A stretch of DNA of 64,000 bases from Halosimplex aquaticum (lineage in GTDB: Archaea > Halobacteriota > Halobacteria > Halobacteriales > Haloarculaceae): the NCBI RefSeq assembly GCF_028747785.1, contig NZ_CP118160.1:1-64000 (forward strand), given 5' to 3'. This document shows positions 15,482-23,565 of this stretch, one piece after another. Made by a program: the position numbers and the translations under genes. The notes under the pieces were generated by a model. The model saw nothing but the letters and a program-made list of their open reading frames with translations, was not told the DNA's origin and ran no database searches. Each line of letters begins with the position of its first letter. Within the stretch, counting starts at the first letter, position 1.

Positions 15482-17643
15482 CCTCTCTCAATCTCGGTGA
15501 AGGCGGCCAAGTCCGTTTCCCGAGTTTCCTCGATCTCGCGTTGAATCTCCGTCCGATCCCAGCCAAGCGGTGCCAGCACACTCTCGACCGCTCTGACGAG
15601 TTGCGTCTCGTAGTACGACGCATCGTACGACTCTACCTCTTCGTGGGCCAACGCGACCCGCTCTCGCGAACTCTTCTCGTCGTCGACGACCACGTACTCG
15701 ATGTCCTGTCCCGGGTGGATAGCGAGGTCCTGGTCCCGAGCCCGCTTCAGCGCCGCCACGTTCTGCGTGTTCTGCGTGTACCCTTCCAGCGGCTTGGAGA
15801 CACGATTCCGTTCGACGAGCTGCTCGACCGGCACCGTTCCAGCGTGGAGGCGCTTGATCGCGTCCTGAAGACAGTCAAATACGGTGTCCGGTGACCGCGT
15901 GGCATCGAGCCGTTCGAGACAGTCCCGCTGGACGTCCTCGATGAACGGCGGGGTCGAACGCTGTCGGGCTTCGATACCTCTGACCTTGAAGTCGTCGTCG
16001 CCGGCGACCTTCCCAAAGTACTTGGTCAGCGCGCCGGCGTCGCTCTCGCGCTGCGGCACGAACGCCACCCAGTCGTACTGAGCTTCGTGTTCGAGTCGAA
16101 TCTCGACGCAGTCGGTGATCTCCGTTGCGAGCGTCTGGAGGTCCTCGCGGTCATCGTCGTCGACGTCGGGATGCGGGGTCACCCAGATGGAGTCGACGAT
16201 GCCGTGGACGACCCGCCAGCCGCCGGCTTCCAGCCGCTGTTTCGCCGTCAGTAGTATCTCGCGAGCAAACGCGTTGATCGCCTCGTGGCACTCGATGCGG
16301 CCGAACTTCGCGTTGCTGAACCCTTGATAGCCGAAGCAGGCGACGAGGATCCACTTTAGCGCTCCCGACCGTCCCTCGAGTTCCGCCAGCCGGTCCTCGT
16401 TGGGGTCGTCCCGTTCTTTCTCGTGACGGATGGCCGCCTTGATCTCGTCGCGAGCGTCGATGATCGGCTGTAGCACGTCGACGAGGTAGCCCTGGTCGTC
16501 GCAGATCGAGTATCCGAGGCCGGGGACGTCGTCGCGGTCGCCGTGGCAGTCACACCGGATGACGTCCGGTGAGACGTTCCGGGTACAGATGATGTTCGGA
16601 TACAACGAGGAGAAGTCGAGTTCGTGGACGTTCTCGTGGAGGCCGACCTCGGGCGCGAAGATGAACCCGCCGCGGTCGGCGTCATGGAGCGTCCCCATCG
16701 GCTTGTAGAACTCGTGGCGCCAGGAGTTCCATGGCACGAGGACGCCACGGTCGTGGGCCTCGCAAATCTGGATCGCCGTCAGCACGTTCCCGATCGACGC
16801 CCACGCAAGTTCCTGGACGGGCTTCTTTGAGCGCGACACGAGGTCGAGGACGCCGTCGAGGTTCGTCTCCCCGTAGAAGAACGTGTTCGACTCGTCGATA
16901 ATCACCCGGCCGGGCACGTTGTACCGCGCCGGTGAGTGACCGACGCGGCCGTAGCTCGAGTACGTCGACCGGCTCGCGAGCTGCTGGAAGTCGATGTCCG
17001 GCCATCGACTCAGCGAGAAGTCGTCGACGCCGGCGTCCGTCGCCATCTCGTACAGAGTAGGGACGATCTCGCTCGTCGAGCAGACCAGGACGTCCGGATC
17101 GTGTGCTTCGAGCGCCCCCTGGACGGCGGTCAGGATATCCGTCGGCGAGCCGGTGACGGTGTCGCCGGCGACGGACAGTTCCCCGTAGACGTCGTTGCTC
17201 GTTTCGGTCACCGGCACGCTAAGCCGGAGCGTCGACAGCTCGCTCGCGGGTGTCGGATCGGCGCCGGTCTCTAGACAGTATCGGAACTCCCGCGAGAAGT
17301 CGACGTTGAAGCAGGCGAGATCCCCGACCGGATACTCCGACAGCTGACGCGCTTTCCGGGCGAGTGGGGTGACGCGGTCGATGTGGGCGACGTCGACCGC
17401 GAGAACGGTCTCCTCGGCCCGTCGAAAGCCCGGCCGTCGCGTAACCATTTCGGTCGTGACGACGTCCGGGTGCTGGTCGTACACCGACTGGAGTGTCGTG
17501 AGGTCGAGGTCGGCATCAGGGTCGCGACCGGCCACGTAGAAGCGTGGGGTGTAGTCATCGCGCTCGGTCGCGACGGCGCCGTCGGCGGTTGCCTCCCACT
17601 CCAGGACGCGGCCGTCGTCCAGGAAGTCGATGCTGAACGGCAT
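15478..17643 (-). CDS. Family B DNA polymerase-like protein with altered motif C
   Basis: 721 aa. Palm motif A DFSSLYPNII (about residue 340) and the motif B region KWILVACFGYQGFSNAKFG are clear. Motif C, usually YGDTDS, reads HGIVDS, so the first catalytic Asp is Ile. The N-terminal exonuclease domain keeps no obvious ExoI D-x-E. It resembles archaeal PolB2-type enzymes, whose activity is weak or debated. ATG 17643 lies two bases after the stop of the upstream small gene; a GTG at 17649 would overlap it. It is the last gene of the RecA-like / small protein / polB operon. A role in plasmid repair or lesion bypass is inferred. Confidence 0.85.
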   Translation of the reverse strand: MPFSIDFLDDGRVLEWEATADGAVATERDDYTPRFYVAGRDPDADLDLTTLQSVYDQHPDVVTTEMVTRRPGFRRAEETVLAVDVAHIDRVTPLARKARQLSEYPVGDLACFNVDFSREFRYCLETGADPTPASELSTLRLSVPVTETSNDVYGELSVAGDTVTGSPTDILTAVQGALEAHDPDVLVCSTSEIVPTLYEMATDAGVDDFSLSRWPDIDFQQLASRSTYSSYGRVGHSPARYNVPGRVIIDESNTFFYGETNLDGVLDLVSRSKKPVQELAWASIGNVLTAIQICEAHDRGVLVPWNSWRHEFYKPMGTLHDADRGGFIFAPEVGLHENVHELDFSSLYPNIICTRNVSPDVIRCDCHGDRDDVPGLGYSICDDQGYLVDVLQPIIDARDEIKAAIRHEKERDDPNEDRLAELEGRSGALKWILVACFGYQGFSNAKFGRIECHEAINAFAREILLTAKQRLEAGGWRVVHGIVDSIWVTPHPDVDDDDREDLQTLATEITDCVEIRLEHEAQYDWVAFVPQRESDAGALTKYFGKVAGDDDFKVRGIEARQRSTPPFIEDVQRDCLERLDATRSPDTVFDCLQDAIKRLHAGTVPVEQLVERNRVSKPLEGYTQNTQNVAALKRARDQDLAIHPGQDIEYVVVDDEKSSRERVALAHEEVESYDASYYETQLVRAVESVLAPLGWDRTEIQREIEETRETDLAAFTEIERG

Positions 17644-17645
17644 CG

Positions 17646-17951
17646 TCACGGGTCCGAGTCTGATGGAGCGGCCTCCTTGTCATCACGTGCTGCGACCGCG
17701 GCCTCGAGTTCCTCGAGGCGTTCCTCGTGGTCGTCGAGGCGGCCCTCCTGTTCGAGATCAATGCTGAGCAGCGCCGGCAGCAGCGGGTTCTGGTGGTTCA
17801 ACAGCCCGCTCGCGTCGGCGTGCTTGCGGGCGTACTCGAACAGCTGGTCGAAGCGCGGTTGGTCGCGACGCCGCAGTGCCCGCCGGAACTCTGCCCAGCG
17901 CTCTTCGATGGCCCGCAGCGCATCTCGGTAGGTTGGGTTCGTACGCCCCAT
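17646..17951 (-). CDS. Small helical protein of the polB operon
   Basis: 101 aa from ATG 17951, starting MGRTNPTYRDALRAIEERWA. Mostly charged helix with a likely coiled coil at the end (DDHEERLEELEAAVAARD). It sits two bases after the RecA-like gene and two bases before polB, so translation is coupled. No enzymatic motif; an adaptor or clamp-like role with the polymerase is a guess from context. Confidence 0.6.
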   Translation of the reverse strand: MGRTNPTYRDALRAIEERWAEFRRALRRRDQPRFDQLFEYARKHADASGLLNHQNPLLPALLSIDLEQEGRLDDHEERLEELEAAVAARDDKEAAPSDSDP

Positions 17952-17953
17952 CG

Positions 17954-18904
17954 CTATCGGCCTCCTGTACCGCTCGCCGTCCACGCATCGAGCAAGGGGT
18001 CCGCGGTGGCCGCCACCGTCTCACCGTCAGCTGTGACGCCTGTCCCGACGCCCTCTGGGGTCGGCGTCGGCGCGGCCGGCGTCGTAGGTTCAACGCCGAC
18101 CTGCGTGGCGCGTGCCGCGAGCAGCTGCCGCCAGTACGCGAACGTCGTCTGGTAGTACGCGCCGTCGTCGACGGGATAGACGAGCGTCTCGAAGTCCTCG
18201 CCGACGACCCGTGGGCCCATCCGCGTCTGCTCGCACTCGAGGTGATGGTCGGCGACCGTCGCGACTGGCTCGGTGAATTCGTTTTGTTCGTTTCGCGTAA
18301 CGAGCACCGGGATGTCGTACCCCTTGGCGTAGGTCGCTAACCGGGCAAGGGTGCGGGCTTGGAGGGTTTTTGCGTGAGTCTCGCCGAGGGTATCGTCGGC
18401 GCGGTACTGGGCGTCGACGGCCGGCGCGACGATGAGGGCGGGTGTGTGGGGGGACGTTTCCTTGTCGCGACTTGGTGCCCGTCGACCGGCCGCCCCGGCA
18501 TCGGTGGTGGACATTTGGATCGACTTGTTCACTGCCGTCGGGAGATCACAGACGGCGCCGTAGTGCTGGTAGGCGGTAAATCCGCGTGCCACGTGGATTC
18601 GGTTGAGCAACCGTTGACTGGGGGCTATCTGCGTCAGCGTGGCCGTCGTCGCATGGCCGTTTGCGTCAATCCAGAAAGCGGGCCCGTCGTGCAAGAGGAG
18701 ATGATCGAGTACCAATGACTGAAGGATCGGAACACCCCGATCACCTTCGACATCGAGGAGCGTGATACCGTCATCAAGGGAGGGAAGCAGCATTCCGTCC
18801 GTCGCGGGATCGGCTTGATTAGCCAGATTCTGGTTGCGGTCAGCGCTTCGTTTTGGCTGGTCTACCGCCAATCGGTTCGACGTCGATGTGGAGCGGTCGG
18901 GCAT
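17954..18904 (-). CDS. RecA/RadA-like protein without Walker A
   Basis: 316 aa from ATG 18904 (MPDRSTSTSNRLAVDQ). Order and spacing resemble a RecA-type core: a strand and helix (ITLLDVEGDRGVPILQSLVL), the FWIDANGHATT segment where RadA has FIDTE, and LIVAPAVDAQYRADD before a late LVTRNEQNEF strand. No GxxxxGKS/T P-loop is present, so ATP hydrolysis is unlikely. C-terminal low-complexity tail. First gene of the operon with the small helical protein and polB. Probably a RadB/SulA-like accessory factor; exact role unknown. Confidence 0.6.
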   Translation of the reverse strand: MPDRSTSTSNRLAVDQPKRSADRNQNLANQADPATDGMLLPSLDDGITLLDVEGDRGVPILQSLVLDHLLLHDGPAFWIDANGHATTATLTQIAPSQRLLNRIHVARGFTAYQHYGAVCDLPTAVNKSIQMSTTDAGAAGRRAPSRDKETSPHTPALIVAPAVDAQYRADDTLGETHAKTLQARTLARLATYAKGYDIPVLVTRNEQNEFTEPVATVADHHLECEQTRMGPRVVGEDFETLVYPVDDGAYYQTTFAYWRQLLAARATQVGVEPTTPAAPTPTPEGVGTGVTADGETVAATADPLLDAWTASGTGGR

Positions 18905-19090
18905 ACTCCAGTAGATGGCCACGTACCAGATAAGCCGCGGCGTGTCGCTTCCGCATTTCCAAGGAATGACTGAGTAATGCGGTAAATCGGACTCAGGCGC
19001 TGGATATTGGCGATCGTCCGAAGGTTTCCGAGAAGGCTTCCAAAATGACTTTGATTCGAATGACTCGTAACGAGTGGGCCATCCTTTCAG
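18905..19090. repeat. Promoter region duplicated at 20957-21119
   Basis: The upstream region of the RecA-like gene (GATAAGCCGCGGCGTG, then ACTCAGGC and TTTCCGAGAA) recurs at similar spacing upstream of the gene fragment at 20.7 kb, with about one base in five changed by eye. This marks a diverged duplication of promoter plus 5' gene. Confidence 0.6.
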
Positions 19091-19129
19091 GCTGGGTCTG
19101 AGCGACAACACGGCCCCACAATCCAGACG

Positions 19130-19273
19130 CTATGGCTCGTCTGGATGTTCCACCGCCTCTAGACCGGCTTCGATAATCTCTTGATAGGCTTCTTCGAGGT
19201 CCTTGTCCTCTTGTTCGGCGTAGTCTTTCACCCGCCCGTTCAGTGTGTGCGAGATGTCGATGTTCGGTCGCAT
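19130..19273 (-). CDS. Small protein divergent from TnpB
   Basis: 47 aa from ATG 19273: MRPNIDISHTLNGRVKDYAE then an acidic helix. It lies head-to-head with tnpB, 38 bases apart. Short open frames of this kind commonly accompany haloarchaeal IS200/IS605-type elements. The N-terminal strand and two helices could be a ribbon-helix-helix fold. It may regulate the element. Confidence 0.5.
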   Translation of the reverse strand: MRPNIDISHTLNGRVKDYAEQEDKDLEEAYQEIIEAGLEAVEHPDEP

Positions 19274-19311
19274 CGTTTGTGTCCAAAAGACATTTAGACA
19301 TTCAGGCACAA

Positions 19312-20627
19312 ATGTCTGTTGTCGTGAGGCGAACCAATACGTTCGCGGTGCGACCACTCTCCGAGCAGGATGAGCAACTGCTCCGCGAGCTGTTGGACGC
19401 CTCCGCCAGCCTGTGGAACGAACTGAATTACGAGCGCCGCCAGAACTTCTTCGACGGCGACTCCGTATGGGATACTGCCGACTACCGCAAACAGTACGTC
19501 GGTGTCCTCGGGTCCGCTACTGCCCAACAAGTCATCCGTAAGAACAGCGAGGCGTGGCGGTCGTTTTTCGCCGCCTGCGAAGATGGCGAGGACACAGCCC
19601 CTCCCGGTTACTGGGGCAACGAGGAGGCCGGTAGAGAGTTGCGGACGTACATCCGTAATGACTCCTACACCATCGAAACTGGTGAACGGAGTCGCCTCGA
19701 AATCCCGGTCGGCCAAGACCTGAAAGATGAGTACGGACTTGGCTACTACGACCGCCTGCGGCTCGAAGTCTGCGGCGCTCCCAAGTGGGACGGCGAACAG
19801 GGCCGATTGGAACTGTACTTCGACGAGATCGACGACACGTTCAGAGCCATTCAGCCTGTCACTGTCCCGGATTCTCGACAGGATTCACCACTGGCTTCCG
19901 AAGAAGCCGCTCTGACGTGGGCGCGAACAATCTCGTCGCCTGTACCACAACCACCGGCCAACAGTATCTCTACGAGGGACGCGACCTGTTCGCCCGCTTC
20001 CGTGAAACCACCGAAGAAATCGCGAGGCTCCAATCGAAACTCCAAGAGGGCCGAAACAGCAGTCAGCGGATTCAATCCCTGTACCGCAAGCGAACGCGCC
20101 GCCGCGACCACGCCCAAGACGCTCTCGTGCGGAATTTGATCGAGCGACTATACGACGAAGGTGTCGATACGGTGTACGTCGGCGACCTTACGGACGTGCT
20201 GGTGGACTACTGGAGCGCGGAAGTGAACGAGAAAACCCACCAGTTCTGGGCGTATCGCTCGTTCATCGATCGTCTCGCCACGACCGCCGAGGAGTACGGT
20301 ATCACGGTCGAAGTCCGCTCAGAAGCATACACGACGGCGGAATGTCCAGTGTGTGGCGAACGAGAGAAGACGGAACGAGACGGTGACGTGTTCCGCTGTT
20401 CGTGTGGCTATGAGGGGCACGCCGACCTCGGTGCGTCACGGACATTCCTCGAACGACAGGCTGGCGTAAATCTGGACGTCGGGTCGATGGCACGGCCTGT
20501 GCGCCTCACGTGGGACGACCATATCTGGTCGGAGTTATCACGCTCTCCCGAGAGGGCCAGTCCCAACGAGGAGCGCACAAACCGGAGTACCCGCACGGGG
20601 AAACTTGCCTCCGTGGGTGCGGCATAG
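19312..20627 (+). pseudogene. tnpB: TnpB (IS200/IS605-type), frameshifted at the first RuvC motif
   Basis: About 438 codons in two frames. The first frame starts MSVVVRRTNTFAVRPL and ends in ASEEAAL; the second continues as DVGANNLVACTT, the RuvC I region carrying the first catalytic Asp. The slip is near 19912. Later motifs are intact: VYVGDLTDVL (RuvC II region), zinc finger CPVCG...CSCGY and RuvC III HADLGAS. TnpB is an RNA-guided nuclease using an omega RNA from the element's right end. No TnpA is present, so the copy cannot move by itself. Confidence 0.85.
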
Positions 20628-20672
20628 CCAATATCCCCACCGGAGGAATCCCATTCCCCTAAGGATGGGAGG
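20628..20672. mobile_element. Right end of the TnpB element
   Basis: After the tnpB stop, a GGAATCCCATTCCCC / GGATGGGAGGATGTCAA segment with a small hairpin resembles the right ends of haloarchaeal IS200/IS605 elements. The next base (20673) is already in the duplicated RecA-like coding sequence. The omega RNA would be expected here. The left end, somewhere in 19091-19130, was not resolved. Confidence 0.5.
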
Positions 20673-20956
20673 ATGTCAATGGGCGCGATCTGGGCGAGTG
20701 TCGTCGTCGCGTGTCCGTTTGCGTCGACCCAGAAGGCGGGCCCGTCGTGCAGGAGGAGATGGTCGAGCACGAGCGACTGCAGGATCGGGACGCCGCGGCC
20801 TCCCTCGACATCAAGCAGCGTGATGCCGTCGTCGAGCTGCGGCAACAGCATCTCGTCCGTAGCCGGATCGGCCTGGTCAGCAAGGGACCGATTGCGGTCA
20901 GCCCCCCGTGTCGGCTGGTCCACCGCCAATCGGTTCGATATTGAGTGTTCTCCCAT
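20673..20956 (-). pseudogene. 5' fragment of a second RecA-like gene, cut by the TnpB element
   Basis: From ATG 20956 (MGEHSISNRLAVDQPTRG) the frame follows the first ~95 codons of the gene at 17954-18904, including LDDGITLLDVEGGRGVPIL and FWVDANGHATTTLAQIAP, then enters IS sequence. The match ends exactly at the element border. The remaining two thirds are absent on the far side, so this is a truncated duplicate. Confidence 0.8.
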
Positions 20957-21120
20957 ACTCGACTAGTTGTCTACGTTCCCGATAAGCCGCGGCGTGGCGC
21001 TTCCGCGTTTCAGGGAAGGGCTGGAAGGTATGTAGAACCGGACTCAGGCAACGGATTTCTGCCATCGTTCGACCGTTTCCGAGAACGTTTCCAGAGAGGA
21101 AGGCGGACAGCAGTGTAGGA

Positions 21121-21162
21121 TTAACCAACAGTCCGAGGGATCACAGCTCAACTGTTGGTTAA
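21121..21162. repeat. Long-range palindromic site 3 (TTAACCAACA family)
   Basis: TTAACCAACAGT (21121-21132) and ACTGTTGGTTAA (21151-21162), spacer 18 bases, outer length 42 bp. Lies between the duplicated RecA-like promoter and the 3' end of the phosphoesterase gene. Confidence 0.85.
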
Positions 21163-21231
21163 GACTCTCTGAACCTATGGTGATATCGCCCTCACGTAAT
21201 TCTGCTGACGGCCCCGCATATCCCCCCGAGC

Positions 21232-22677
21232 CTACGATCTGATGTGATCGACGATTGTTCTCAGCGCGGTTACATCGTCGATATTGTACTGTTTGAGTCG
21301 ATCCCAGTCTGGTTCTTCGCCGTCGAGGAGATATCGTGTGTACTTGCTCCCGACCACAAATCCATCGACGGTCGGGTCTTGATATTCAAAGCCGAGTGCG
21401 CTCGCTACGACGTCCAATTTATGCCGATTGAAGGGCCCGAAGAGTTCCTGTTGTGCAGTTATCCCGAGGTCGTGTGCTCGCTCCAGATGGTCGATCCCCT
21501 CAGTGATGCCGTGTTCGTCGAATCTCCGACTGAGACACTGTTCGTCGAAGTAGTTCCCTCCGTAGTAGATGATTGGCTCGGAGCCATGATCATTAAGGTA
21601 CTCAGACAGTTCCTGAAGGAGTGCTGACTCGTCGTCCGGATCGAAGAATTGTCGGTACGCATCGTTCTGGTAACTGTAGGTGCCGACCAGCCAGATCCGA
21701 TCCTGCTGAAGGTCCGTTTCTATGTCCAAGAGGAGAGGCTCCGTATCGTGAAGGTCGTTGAAGGCGGGCTTGTTTAGAATCACGACCTCATCGTTTTCGA
21801 AAGCCTCTCGATGAGCAATCCACCGGTCCACGTGCCATGACGAGGCTCCAGGGAGGGCTTCGAGTTCGGCACGCCGTTCTTCGGTAATCTCATCTGGGTT
21901 AGTGATCCCTAACTCACTGAACTGTTCCACTCGGTTTCTCCCGACCTGGACGAGATCAGTCAGCCGGCTCCCTAGCAGATGGCCAGTGTCGTAGAACTCG
22001 TACTCGATAGACTCGTTTGAGGCGTCGATGGTGATGAGTGCGTACCTTCCAGGGTCGTCTACTCCGTCGTGGGACGCAATGTTGATCACCGTGCCGTACT
22101 CGAGGGTTTCAGTTCTGCCTCCGAATTGATGGCAATGACCGCAGACGGTGACTGGGGGCTGGATGTCGTCTATGAAGCTCCTGACGGCCTTCGACCCGAT
22201 ATGTTGTTGCCCGAATCGCTTCCCGATATCGAGAATGCCGAAGGGAGGAGTGTGAGTGACAAGAATCGGAGTTCTGTCTTCACAAGCGGCGCGTTGTTCG
22301 GAAAGGTGCCGTTGGACGTCGTCCTCGATATAGGTGATGAGACCAGGTCCCTGGGTTGATCCTTCCTGGCCGATGAACACGAGATCCTCGTAGGTGTATG
22401 GAGTCCTGTGGAGGTCGGTGGTAAATTCCGAATCGAATTGCGGACCGGTTGACGGGGGGAAGTCGTCGTTTCCTCGGACATAGAGTGATTGTTGGTGCTT
22501 CGTGAGGCGAGCAAGTTCTGCAAGATGATCTGTGTCAGTATCGGCGTTTTTGAAACGTGAGAGGTCGTCGCCGGCATACAGTAGTAAATCTGGAGTTGGT
22601 TCTACAGTTTCGAGAATGGTGTAGAGATCGTCAATAGGTTGAGAGCGCCAGTCAGATACGGCGAGAATGTGGGTCAT
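21232..22677 (-). CDS. Metallophosphoesterase fused to an RNase H-like exonuclease domain
   Basis: 481 aa. Residues 1-215 are a calcineurin-like phosphoesterase (SDWRS at the start, AGDDLS, VRGNDD, VTHTPPFG, GHCHQ). Residues 230-290 contain a helix-hairpin-helix-like stretch (LGITNPDEITEERRAELEAL). Residues 300-481 are a YprB-like RNase H fold with LLLDIETDLQQDRIWLVG and a late IDDVTAL Asp. Both active sites look complete. A protein joining Mre11-like hydrolase and DnaQ/YprB-like nuclease would suit DNA end processing. It is divergent from the SRAP gene across palindromic site 4. Confidence 0.8.
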   Translation of the reverse strand: MTHILAVSDWRSQPIDDLYTILETVEPTPDLLLYAGDDLSRFKNADTDTDHLAELARLTKHQQSLYVRGNDDFPPSTGPQFDSEFTTDLHRTPYTYEDLVFIGQEGSTQGPGLITYIEDDVQRHLSEQRAACEDRTPILVTHTPPFGILDIGKRFGQQHIGSKAVRSFIDDIQPPVTVCGHCHQFGGRTETLEYGTVINIASHDGVDDPGRYALITIDASNESIEYEFYDTGHLLGSRLTDLVQVGRNRVEQFSELGITNPDEITEERRAELEALPGASSWHVDRWIAHREAFENDEVVILNKPAFNDLHDTEPLLLDIETDLQQDRIWLVGTYSYQNDAYRQFFDPDDESALLQELSEYLNDHGSEPIIYYGGNYFDEQCLSRRFDEHGITEGIDHLERAHDLGITAQQELFGPFNRHKLDVVASALGFEYQDPTVDGFVVGSKYTRYLLDGEEPDWDRLKQYNIDDVTALRTIVDHIRS

Positions 22678-22763
22678 TTTGTTTGAGCGTAGTTAGTGTA
22701 GCCTCTTCTATCGTTTGTTTAGGTGTACCGTTTGTCATTAGGGGATTCTTCGCCCCGTTGTAA

Positions 22764-22805
22764 TTAACCAACAACTCAGACTCATCGGGGCAATATGTTG
22801 GTTAA
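22764..22805. repeat. Long-range palindromic site 4 (TTAACCAACA family)
   Basis: TTAACCAACA (22764-22773) and TGTTGGTTAA (22796-22805), spacer 22 bases, outer length 42 bp. It lies in the divergent intergenic region between the phosphoesterase and SRAP genes, 55 bases before the SRAP start, and could control both. Confidence 0.85.
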
Positions 22806-22860
22806 CAGCGAGATTCCTGTGCGATTACGTTGAAGATGCCTCCCCTCCAAACTCCTCGGT

Positions 22861-23550
22861 ATGTGTGGCCGAAACTCGCTCTTCATCGACCAGGCTGACC
22901 TCGAGGCTCGCTTCGACGCCGAGGTCGTCGCGGACGGCGGGTACACCCCCCGATACAATATCGCACCTGGCGACGACCTCCACATCATCACGAACGAGGC
23001 TTCAGACGAGATCGACGCCTCCCACTGGGGGCTGATTCCGTTCTGGGCGGACGAACCCGAGGAGGGCATCATCAACGCTCGCTCCGAGACTGCCGATGAG
23101 AAGAGCGCGTTCAAGCGGGCGTGGGAATCACGTCCCTGCCTCGTCCCCTCGTCAGGATTCTACGAGTGGAAACCGCCGAACGGCGGGTCGAAGCAGCCCT
23201 ACCGGATTTACCGGGAGGACGACCCCGCATTCGCGATGGCCGGCCTCTGGGACGTCTGGGAGGGCGACGACGAGACGATCTCGTGCGTCACGATTCTCAC
23301 GACGGAGCCGAACGACCTGATGAACTCAATCCACGACCGGATGCCGGTCGTCCTCCCAAAGGATGCTGAGTCCGACTGGCTCGCCGCAGATCCGGACACC
23401 CGCAAGGAACTGTGCCAACCGTACCCGAAGGACGATCTGGACGCCTACGAGATCTCGACGCGGGTCAACAACCCCGGCAACGACGATCCCCAGGTCATCG
23501 AGCCGCTAGACCACGAGCAATCGGGCCTCGGCGAGTTCAGTTCGGGGTAG
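22861..23550 (+). CDS. SRAP domain protein (HMCES/YedK family)
   Basis: 229 aa. It begins MCGRNS; Cys2 becomes the catalytic N-terminal Cys after Met removal and crosslinks to abasic sites in single-stranded DNA. Other family motifs are present: YNIAPG, WGLIPFWA, NARSET, PSSGFYEWK and IHDRMPVVL (catalytic His). The length is typical. It protects abasic sites at replication gaps, which fits the surrounding repair and replication genes. Confidence 0.92.
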   Translation: MCGRNSLFIDQADLEARFDAEVVADGGYTPRYNIAPGDDLHIITNEASDEIDASHWGLIPFWADEPEEGIINARSETADEKSAFKRAWESRPCLVPSSGFYEWKPPNGGSKQPYRIYREDDPAFAMAGLWDVWEGDDETISCVTILTTEPNDLMNSIHDRMPVVLPKDAESDWLAADPDTRKELCQPYPKDDLDAYEISTRVNNPGNDDPQVIEPLDHEQSGLGEFSSG

Positions 23551-23565
23551 GTCGCGGCGTCACGG

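Noticed and set aside
12280..22805. TTAACCAACA palindromes considered as dif/Xer sites
   Set aside because: Xer sites have a 6-8 base centre; here the spacers are 17-22 bases and no tyrosine recombinase gene is in the window.
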